Below are positions 1 to 9,300 of a stretch of 21,185 nucleotides of DNA, in pieces. A model generated the notes under the pieces. It was given only the letters and a program-made list of their open reading frames with translations, was not told the origin of the DNA and made no database searches. How positions within the stretch are numbered: the first letter of the stretch is position 1; each line of letters opens with the position of its first letter. Location: NCBI GenBank assembly GCA_015852425.1, contig JAAAIG010000002.1, positions 1-21,185 on the forward strand, in the 5' to 3' direction. A program made the translations under genes and the position numbers. This stretch comes from Gryganskiella cystojenkinii. Its lineage: Eukaryota; Mortierellomycota; Mortierellomycetes; Mortierellales; Mortierellaceae.

Positions 1-125
1 AAAAAAAAAAAAAGAAAAAATATTTTTGCAATTTAAAAAAAAAAGACTTTTTTATGGAGTCCATTGTTGGGGAAGGCAAACGACGCAAATTATGAAAAGT
101 AAAATGGGGAAGACGAAAAGAGTTT
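1..125. other. 3' flank of the pyruvate carboxylase gene
   Basis: This short stretch lies after the carboxylase stop codon, which reads toward the left edge. It is very A/T rich, with long A runs at about 1-20 and 36-46. No coding frame or RNA gene is visible. It probably holds the 3' UTR and polyadenylation region of the minus-strand gene, but no perfect AATAAA is present on that strand. Confidence 0.5.
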
Positions 126-3100
126 TTAAGCGTGAACAATACGCGCAACGAGATCGCCACTTGAGAGTGAGTCGCTCTCCTTGATGGGGACATACTCGAC
201 TTTGCCGGCCACGGGTGCAGACACAACAGTTTCCATCTTCATCGCAGAGAGAATACAGATAGGATCACCGACATTAACGACCGTACCCTGCTTCACACGG
301 ATCTCAACCACCACACCAGACATGGGCGCACCAATATCACCTGGCTTGCTGGTATCCGCGCGTTCGCGAGCCGTATGTTCAACAGCAGCGTTGTTATCCT
401 GCACGCTCACGTTACGTCCTTCTCCGTTGAGCTCAAAGAAGACATCGCGCTTGCCCGCACCGTTGATGGGGCCAACGGCCAAGAGCTTGATGATCAACGT
501 CTTGCCCTTCTCGATCTCAACATTGACCTCCTCACCAACCTCTAACTTGCTTAGGAAGTAGCGAGTAGGCAACACTGATAGATCACCATACAGCTCGACC
601 TTTTGACGGTACTCCTCAAAGACCTTCGGGTAGATCGCGGCCGAGGAAACATCGACATCACGGATCGACTTGCCGTACTTCGTGATCAACGAGGTCTTCA
701 AACCAACGAGATCAAAATCGCCCATGTCCGCACCAGGACGACCCTCAATACGGGGCAAGCCACGGATGATCGCAGTACGAAGGGGCTCGGGGAATCCACC
801 ATAGGGCTGACCGAGGTAACCCTGGAAGAACTCGACCACACTCGTAGGGAAGTTTAGCGACGAAGCCTTCTCGTTCACCTCTTCATACGTCAGCTGGTTC
901 GAGACCATGAACTGAGCCAAATCACCAACAACCTTAGACGAAGGCGTGACCTTGACGATGTCACCGCACAGCTGGTTCGCAGCAATGTAAGCCTTCTTGA
1001 TCTCGTTCCATTGAGTACCAAGTCCGAGCTGTTGAGCCTGGAACATCAAGTTGGTGTACTGGCCACCGGGCATCTCGTGCTGGTACACACCAGAGTCAGC
1101 AGCGCGGACGTTGGCCTCGAATCCAGAATAGAGGAGACGGGCCTGCTCCCAGTAGCTATTGATTGCGATGACATCCTCCTGACGGATACCGGTGCCAAGT
1201 TCCGTGTGCTCAAGGGCCGAGACGACAGCGCCCATCGAGGGCTGCGAAGTGATACCAGACATGACATCGATCGCCAAATCAACCACATCAGCACCAGCAG
1301 CAGCAGCAGCCAACATGGAGGCAACACCGGTTCCAGCAGTGTCGTGGGTGTGCATATGAATAGGCAGGTCAGGGAAGCGCTTGCGGATCGCACCGACCAG
1401 TATCGTAGCAGCAGCCGGCTTCAAGAGACCGGCCATATCCTTGATGGCAAGGATATGAATACCCTCGTTGACCAACTCTTGAACAAAGTTAAGGTAGTAC
1501 GCCAGGTTATGCTTAGTCTTCTTGGGGTCCGAGACATCACCGGTGTAGCAGACAGCGGCCTCGACAATACCTCCCGCGGCCTTTACGGCTTGAATACCGA
1601 GACGCATGTTTTCGATATAGTTCAAACTGTCAAAGATACGGAAGATATCCATACCACTCTGGACAGCCCTGGCGCAGAAATCGTAAATGACGTTGTCGGG
1701 ATAACTGGTGTAACCGACAGCGTTTGCGCCACGGAAAAGCATCTGGAAGGGAATGTTGGGGACGAGCTTACGGAGCTGGATCAGACGGTCCCAAGGATCT
1801 TCGTGCAAGAAACGCAGGGCAACATCAAAAGTGGCGCCGCCCCACATCTCCAAAGCGAATGCGTTGGAAAGGGCATGAGCAGTCGTGGGAGCAATGTTCA
1901 CCAAATCTATATGTCATATATATGAAAACAAATATGTATGTTAGAAATAAGCTCGTAAATGTCATTCATTATACATCTCATCAGTCCAAGTAATCCTTAC
2001 CGATGGTACGGACACGGGTGGCGAGCAAACTCTGGTGAGCATCTCTCCAGGTGGTGTCCATGATCAAGACACCGGGGTAAGCGCGGACAGCCTTGGCAAA
2101 TCCTTCAGCACCCTTCTCCAAAAAGACCTTGCGCCATCCAGTCGTAGGGGGGATAGCCACATCGACGGCCTGAGTAGAATCCTCGGCACTCGACAAAACA
2201 GGAATCAACAATTCCTTCTTCAAAAGAGGCTCCCCCTAGGTATATAAAAAACGAAAAGAAGTTTGTCAATCGATATCATCCAATCAAGTTAGGCCTGCAT
2301 CGTATCAGAGCTCGTAAAACAAAAAACTTACAATCAGACCAGCAATGCTGGGGCCATTGACAGCGACATCACCGAGGTACGCAAGCAACTTTTGGGCACG
2401 GTTGAGCTGCTTGACCAAGTTGAACAAGCCAGGGGTATCGTCAATGAATGTGGTCCAGCATTTGCCCTGGATAAAAGTCTCGTGTGTGATCAGCCGCTGC
2501 ACAAAAGGAATGTTGGTCTTGACACCGCGAATACGGAATTCGACAAGGGCCCTGACGACCTTGCGACGAGCCAGCTCGTAAGTCGCTCCAGAGCAGGTGA
2601 CCTTGACCAAGAGAGAGTCATAGTGGGGTGTGATAACCGCACCCACGAATCCTTGACCACCATCCAAACGAACACCGTTACCACCAGCGGAACGGTACAC
2701 CTCAATCTTTCCAGTGTCGGGCTGGAAGTGTTGGGCGGGATCTTCAGTTGTGACACGACACTGGATTGCGAATCCACGAATCTGGATCTTGTCCTGGGTC
2801 AATCCGAGCTCTGGAAGGGTAATACCTGCGGCGATCTGGATCTGGGCTGCAACTATGTCGATTCCAGTGATTTCCTCTACAACGATGACGTTTAAAACAA
2901 AAATCAAAGTCAGTTCCACACGAAAGGTGACCATGTGATGATCGTTTTCTGGACAATTGGTTTACCTGTGATGGTGTGCTCGACCTGGATACGGGGGTTG
3001 ATCTCGATAAAGTAGTGACGATCATGCTGGTCAACCAAGAACTCGGCCGTTCCAGCGTTCTTGTACTTTACATGTTTGGCCAGTTTGATGGCATCGTTCA

Positions 3101-5167
3101 AAATAGCATCTCTGACTGAGCGCGTCAAGGACTTGGCGGGGGCAATCTCGACAACTTTCTGATGACGACGCTGAACAGAACAATCGCGCTCAAACAAGTG
3201 AACAACGTTGCCTGCACCATCAGCCAAGATCTGAACCTCAATGTGGCGGGGCTTGTCCAAGAAACGTTCAATGAAGACAGTGCCGTCACCGAAAGCTTGC
3301 TTGGCTTCAGAGGTTGCACGCTCGAATCCCTCAGCAAACTCGGCTTGAGAGCGGACCACACGCATACCACGTCCACCGCCTCCCATGGCGGCCTTGATAA
3401 TGACAGGGAATCCGTGCTCTGTTAGCCCAAAAAAATAAAGCAAGAAATGTTCAGTCGAGTGACGCAACGCATGTTTTGAATAACCCCGCTGATGTCATGG
3501 GGTGATTTCTTTCTTTCTTGATTTCCGTCTACTGTAATCGCGATTTTCTTTTTGTCTTACCCTTGACGAAAGCTTCGGCCTCCTTGATGGATTGAATAGG
3601 TCCTGGAGTACCGGGCACAATGGGAACTCCGGCAGCAATAGCTAATCCGAAAAAGTGGAGGTTCAATCAAAAAGTAAGGTCAGAGTCATTTTTGATATGA
3701 CTTCATTCAGAGTCCGATTGCCACGATGATCATCGTCATATTTCTCCTTTAGCTTTTTTTGTGTTACCGATATCACGAGCCTTGGTCTTGTCTCCCAAGG
3801 ACTCAATTACATGGGCATCGGGTCCCACAAAGGCAATGCCGTTGTCAGCACACTTTTGGGCGAATCCTGCGTTCTCACTCAAGAAACCGTAACCGGGGTG
3901 GATCATGGAGACATCGTGAAGCTTGGCGATACGGATGATCTCATCCTGAGCAAGGTAAGCGCCGACGGGAGTAAACTTGCTGGGATCACCGATCTGGTAG
4001 GCTTCATCGGCCTAAAAGTAAAACGAAGAGAAATGACGAAAGAGTGGTCTAGTTAGTTGAAAAGTAATTGAATCATTTGTTTGCAGAATTTTTACGGCCT
4101 AGCTTGCGATATCCGGGAAATGAATCGGGAAGTTCCTTTTTTGGAACAATAAAGTGTAAAAGCATCTGTCCAAAGAAGTGAAGAGAGAACCAGAACACAA
4201 AGTTGCCACAGGGTGCACGAATGAAGTAACAAAAAAAATATTCGAATGCGGGGAAGAACGATGCTCGGCCAGCTGACAACGCGATCGAAAGAAGAGCAAA
4301 AACTTAAAAATTCGCATGGCCGGATCGAAAGGGAGAATGAGCTATCCATCCCAGTTCAGTCGTCCTTATCAGGGCATCAGGGTCCGAGATCAGTGACAGA
4401 GAGACACCGGCTCATGGAGAAGAAGGATAAAAAAAGATATTTTGCTATCTCCATAATCTCGACGAACAAAAAAAATAATGATATGCACTATCGATTTGAG
4501 AGATACGCCCTATCTCACTGACCGATGGATAAAGTAAAAAAAGTAAAAAAAAAAAAAAGAGTCACACAGAAAACCCTCTTTGCACATCTCACTCTGGTTG
4601 ACCCAAATCCATCAAACTTTCTCTGACTCGTTTACGTTGTTTTTGCAAGGGCTTGGCCTAGAGTACGAGAAAAACCTTAACCCCGCATTCTGAGCGTCAC
4701 TCCTTTGGGCAACAATCCTGTTGGCTTTGTGTTGTCGTCCTGTTCAGACTGTGGTCTGACCGGACAAATGAACGACTTCTTGGTCTCTTCGAGAAACCCA
4801 TAATTTATACACACACACACTCAACCTCACCGATTCATCGTAGTTTTTCTTGGTTACTTTTGCCAAAACTGCGATTGCGCACCACCGGTACCACCTGCAG
4901 TAACTTAGCCCTCGCACACACATACACATCGAACGTGAGATATTCACCAGACTTCAAGAAAAAAAATCTTACCTTGTAACGATGCATGCTGAGTCTGTCC
5001 TCGTATGAAAAGAGAGCCACGGTCTTCATGGAAAGCTCATGGGCGGAACGGAAGACGCGGATGGCGATCTCACCACGGTTGGCGACCATGACCTTCTTGA
5101 GGACGTCATCGGGGTTACCGGTGGTAGAGCGACGGATCGTGTCGACTGTGTGTTCTTCGTGGACCAT
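126..5167 (-). CDS. PYC: Pyruvate carboxylase (biotin-dependent, cytosolic type), 7 exons
   Basis: This enzyme carboxylates pyruvate to oxaloacetate using ATP, bicarbonate and covalently bound biotin; it is anaplerotic for the TCA cycle and gluconeogenesis. Exons in transcript order: 5167-4973, 4011-3768, 3641-3561, 3418-2966, 2876-2332, 2235-2001, 1906-126. All junctions are GT-AG and in phase, giving 1177 aa, normal for the family. The biotin carboxylase/ATP-grasp part is about residues 25-485, with [10 protein letters not shown] near the N-terminus, the Gly-rich loop GGGGRGM at 186-192 and [10 protein letters not shown]. The carboxyltransferase part starts near 560, with [11 protein letters not shown] at 565-575, the metal-site lysine in AIKDMAG (K740) and HTH at 770-772. 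The biotinyl domain carries AMKM with K1141. The ATG at 5167 is preceded by an in-frame TGA six codons upstream. No mitochondrial presequence is visible, so a cytosolic location is inferred. Confidence 0.95.
4012..4972 (-). other. Long first intron (961 nt) of the pyruvate carboxylase gene
   Basis: Donor AAG|GTAAGA ends at 4973 and acceptor TTTTAG precedes the GCC codon at 4011. The flanking exons join in phase 0 to give SMHRYK-ADEAY, so no coding exon is missing. The other five introns of this gene are 89-142 nt. The interval holds an (AC)6 run at 4809-4820 and further AC-rich sequence near 4915-4928, plus A-rich patches. Overlapping short frames inside it show no recognisable domain. No tRNA or clear snoRNA boxes were seen. 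Confidence 0.88.
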
Positions 5168-5216
5168 GACCTTGTATTGTTGTCAGTTCTTCTTTAGTTC
5201 GGAGGTTGATCGCGTA

Positions 5217-5405
5217 AAGAGAGTAATTAGAGATCGCAGCAGAAGGAAGGGAAAGGAAGATATGCGAGTAAAGGGGAGATAGAGTGAAGAAGAGAGGAGA
5301 AAGAAAGTTTGGGGAATGAAAAGGAGATGAGGGAAGCGTGAGAGAAGTAAAAAGAGAGAAAAGAAGAGAGGAAGAAAAGAAGAAATGAAGTAAGAGTGGA
5401 TCCGC
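5217..5405 (-). promoter_or_regulatory. CT-rich tract in the leader/core promoter of pyruvate carboxylase
   Basis: The plus strand here is almost all purine for about 190 bases, so the sense strand of the carboxylase gene is almost all C and T. It ends about 50 bases upstream of the ATG at 5167. CT-rich stretches near the transcription start are a known feature of many strongly expressed fungal genes. Assignment as promoter or 5' UTR is inference. Confidence 0.45.
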
Positions 5406-6230
5406 GCACGAGCTTTTGCGAAACTGGGTGACTGTTTGCTTGGAAATAAGGATTTGATTTTTTTTTTGTTGGGCCACAGAAGACCCTCATACAAACCGGT
5501 GACTCTAACCAAACTTGACACGGGCCGTCCTCAAACAGCACGATCTTCCGGAGATGGCGAGAGGACGATTGGACAACGGCCACTTCTCTTTCGTCTCCTC
5601 GATCGATTCGTTCTTGCCAGTTGAGAACCACTTTCTTGTTTACCTGCTCTCTCTTCTTTCGTCTCCTTGTAGTCCGATCCGTTCGAAACTCGGAACTTGG
5701 TCTTGACTTCAACTTGACTTTCCTTCTGTTTTTCAACGGCAATGAGCACGCGCGTGAGTGGCGTGTTCCTGTTAACCAAAACGGTTTTGGGGGAGGAGAT
5801 GAAAGTTGTCCACCGGTTTGTACCCTGTCCCACAAAATTTTCCGTAGCCTGTTAACGAGTCATACATATCCTCAAGCCAGCCAGTTGTGTATGTTCACCC
5901 AAACGTAGGCAACGCGCTGGGAACGACGGATTTCGTATGTCTCTCAATAAAAATAAACATATAAAAAAAAAATGAGACAGCTCTGAGGTCTCGCTTTACG
6001 GTGCGTTCGTTGCTATTTCTCAGTTGTCCTTATTCCTCGCGCTCATTCCCTCATTGCATTCATCACCTATTCAACACTCACATTGCTAATCCTCATTCTG
6101 CAGCTCTGACTCATCAGTCGAATCTCTTTCGTCTTTGCAGGCGACCTTGTGCAATTTTTTTTATATTATTTTCCCTCGCTTGTCGTGTCAAATTTGTTAT
6201 CCAGTAGAAAAGACCTTTCTTCAGTTGTGC
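5406..6230. promoter_or_regulatory. Divergent intergenic region between the carboxylase and the receptor gene
   Basis: This region should hold the promoters of the two divergent genes and part of the receptor's 5' leader. Short frames in it have no recognisable domain and mostly lack ATG starts. A TATA-like TATAAAA lies at 5960-5966 on the plus strand. Further on, a branch-like CTAAT followed by CTGCAG at 6098-6103, and TCTTTGCAG at 6132-6140, resemble splice acceptors. A leader intron is therefore possible, but I could not find a convincing donor. Confidence 0.4.
5960..5966 (+). promoter_or_regulatory. TATA-like element upstream of the receptor gene
   Basis: The heptamer TATAAAA lies about 375 bases before the receptor start codon at 6341, in the direction of the receptor gene. 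That leaves room for a leader containing the upstream ORF at 6231. It sits in an A-rich stretch, so chance occurrence is likely enough to keep confidence low. Confidence 0.22.
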
Positions 6231-6344
6231 ATGCTGTTGCATGCCTGCTGCTTCTTACCTTCGTTGATCCGTCAGCTGGCATCCTTCTTTGGCGTCAGTT
6301 GTCCAGTACTCTCTACTCTACCTGCTTTCAACCTGAATCGATGA
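6231..6344 (+). promoter_or_regulatory. Upstream ORF (37 codons) whose stop overlaps the receptor start (ATGA)
   Basis: An ATG at 6231 opens a 37-codon frame ending in TGA at 6342-6344. Those bases overlap the receptor ATG at 6341-6343 as ATGA. A second short frame starts at 6241 and ends at 6267 (8 codons). These are the only two ATGs between about 6000 and the receptor start. The encoded peptide is hydrophobic and Cys/Leu-rich with no known domain. The overlap suggests translational control by termination-reinitiation or leaky scanning; this is inference. Both start contexts are weak (T at -3). Confidence 0.4.
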
Positions 6345-9300
6345 TCTTACCCACAAACTCGAAACCCCGGAAGGGTAGACGATTGGCCAGATGCACTCTT
6401 GCTATTACACTCGCTTGTCTAGAACTGATCGTTGCTGTTGCTGTGGACTCAAACTCTCTACTCGATGCATCGACCAGCAATTCCAAGGATCTCAGCCAAA
6501 AATCCAATCGGTTCTTTGACCACAGCGACTACCTCTTACTCCATGATGCGTCCTGCTACAAAGTCGATCAATCGTGGTCTGCGCTGACATACCTCTCTAA
6601 AAGACGACATCACCATCAAAAACGACAACCGCCACCGTGGTCTATAGAAACACCCGGTCCTACTCCAACCAACTTCCTGACTGACCCTTCAACGACCACC
6701 AGTGCCATACCGACCATAACATATGCGATCTCCACGTCCTCTAATTCAAATACGAGGACGCGACCGTACATACCTCCTTTGGCTACAGAACTACCGCGCC
6801 CACCGACGAAACCACGACTCTTAACAGACTTTGAATATGACACCATGTGGGATCCCAACATGGATACATTACGTTTAGGCGTGTTACTTAACCTGCATGC
6901 AGACCCGAAGGAACGAGAGTCCGAGATTGTTCGGAAAGCGTTATCTGTGATCCGTATGGCAGTTAATGACGTGAATGAACAGCAGATAATCCCTGGGTTG
7001 AACATGTCAATCATCGTCCGCGACAGTCAAGATCCGAGGCTGTACTCTGCTTCAGGAGGATCCGCCGCAATCTCGGGAGCAGGGCATTTGATCAGTGCCA
7101 AGGTGTGTTATAGTTTTTGTAACCGCCGTTTTAATTGAGCGCAGCATGGCAGAGACAAAGGCCGTGCGTGGACACTCACAGATATCAATGGCGCTTGGAC
7201 TTTTGCATTTTTTCGAAATAGGTCAGTGGAGTCGTTGGTGATGTCCGATCAGATCTGACACGTTATGAAGCATTGATGACCTCCAGCGTGCAAATCCCTC
7301 AGTGTTCCTTTGCCTCAGGTAAGACGTCAGAGGCTCTGTGTTCTCCTCCGCTTGAAGCTTACAGCACAAGAATCCAATGCTAACCAACGTAACATTTCTT
7401 CCCCCCCCCCCCCCCTCTCAAAGGCAACACACTTCTTTCAGACTCAAGATCGTTTCCATATTTCTTTCGTACGATTCCCACGAGCATCATCCTGTTGGAT
7501 GCCATGCTGGATGTCGTTCGAAGTTTGAAATGGCAGCGCATCTCTCTGATTTACGATATCGACTCCCTTGGGTGGGCAGGTAAGTGGACATGAATATATC
7601 TGACGCTTAAACACGTTTTTTGTTCTTTACTGAAGTCAAGACGTCAAGACACTAACATGACTCGAAATCCTTTTTTCTTCCCGCTCCGACTTTTGTGAAG
7701 GTCGAGAGTATGTTTCTGCTCGGGCATCCAAGTTGGGCATCTTCATCCTCGCGTACCTACCGCTTTCAACGGCTGGTGCCCCAATAGATCCCACCTTCAA
7801 GTATGTTAGAGATCGGATAGACTCTTCTCAGTCCCGCGTGCATATCTTGGTCGCGACTGGAAAGAGACAGCACGAATTTTTGGAGCAGATGAGGTAACGG
7901 CTGCTATAAGATGTTGGGCTACAACGACACTAACAGTCGAACAAAGACAACTAACACCGGTCCTTGTGGATGAATCATTAGACGCTACGGATTGTTCTCT
8001 CCGGAATATGCCTGGATCACAATGAACGATCTCTCTTCTCTACTACGCCAAGAACCTAACGTCAAGGACTATGATGGACTTATAATGGTCGATAACGGAT
8101 GGGAGCTGAATGGATATGAGCCTTATGAGACGTTTCTGGAGAAGTGGCTGACGTTGAATCCAGATGAGTAAGTTGAGTACATGTCGCTTGATTGACGCCA
8201 CTGCCTCGGACTGATCATACTCATAGCCACTCCCCGCCTCTCTGTTTCTTTATTCTCTTGGATAGATACCCCGGATCAGGAAATCCGATGGTCAACAGCA
8301 ACGAGGCCTTGGCCTACTCTTGCGTGATGATGATGGCTGACGCGTACGCGGATCTCATCACCAGAACGATACCAGATCCTGCACTTATCCCGCACAGCTC
8401 GCTCATCCAAGAAATTAAGCTCGGAGACCGCACTGAGGACTCTCATGTCATCGAGAATTATCAGAACAAACCTTACCGAGGACCGGCTGGCCCTATCACG
8501 CTAGACTATAATGGTGATAGAAAAGAAGGGTATGACAGTGACCAAGGCTCGTATTTTTCATCACTCTTAGATATTTTGTTGGTCGATTAAGACGCATATT
8601 TCTCTTTTTGCCGAACAGGTACTATGTCGCTATGAGCTTACATGACGGCAAGCCTGTACAGTTTGGCATCATGTTTTCAGGAAATTATACGTCGATCAGG
8701 AAACCTATTTTCAAGGACTCGCATCCAGATGTCCCCGGGGACGCACCACCATGGGCCAGTAAGGACAACGGGAAGGAATACGAAGATGTTGCTGATTTTT
8801 CGAATGTTTTGATACTAACACTGTACAATGGCTACACGGATATAGTTAAAAATCCAAGATGGAAGAGTGCGAGTGGCATTGTTTGCGGGATCATTTGCTG
8901 TATGGGCATCTTGTTGACCCTGGTCGCTGCGGCATTGGTGATCTACTTTAAAGATCACATTATCATCAAAGCCTCAAGGCAAGTGGTTTCTTCTTCTCCT
9001 CATGATATCTCTGTACTGCATCGTCTTTGATCACTCACTTTCCAAGGACACTTTATATTTTATTACTGTAGTCCGATATTTTGTATTTGTGAATTGTTAG
9101 GCATTTTGCTGGTATTTATATGGTGCGCTCTCCATATTGAGATCCCCAATCGTGCAGTCTGCATCGCGCAGACCTTCATTCTACCCGTCGGTGTAACACT
9201 TTTGGCTGGGTAAGAGTAGGCAATCTACAGGTCGAGGACTGGTCCGACGTATATCTCTTGTATCGTTGTCTCTAATCGTTGTGTCCATCGTTGAACTGTT

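Noticed and set aside
1011..1925. A 304-codon open frame on the plus strand
   Set aside because: It is exactly antisense to the conserved carboxyltransferase exon of pyruvate carboxylase and has no domain of its own; biased codon use of the real gene explains the open frame.
4073..4349. Overlapping short minus-strand frames inside the long carboxylase intron
   Set aside because: Three frames overlap with Phe/Leu/Ser-rich random-looking products and no domain; the flanking exons already join perfectly.
6149..6340. N-terminal extension of the receptor starting at 6149
   Set aside because: The codon at 6149 is GTG, not ATG; the first in-frame ATG is 6341, which is followed by a good signal peptide. 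An upstream coding exon cannot be excluded but has no support.
8979..8984. A GT donor at 8983 in place of the GC donor at 8979
   Set aside because: It leaves the next exon in the wrong phase, reaching a TGA within seven codons and destroying helix 2.
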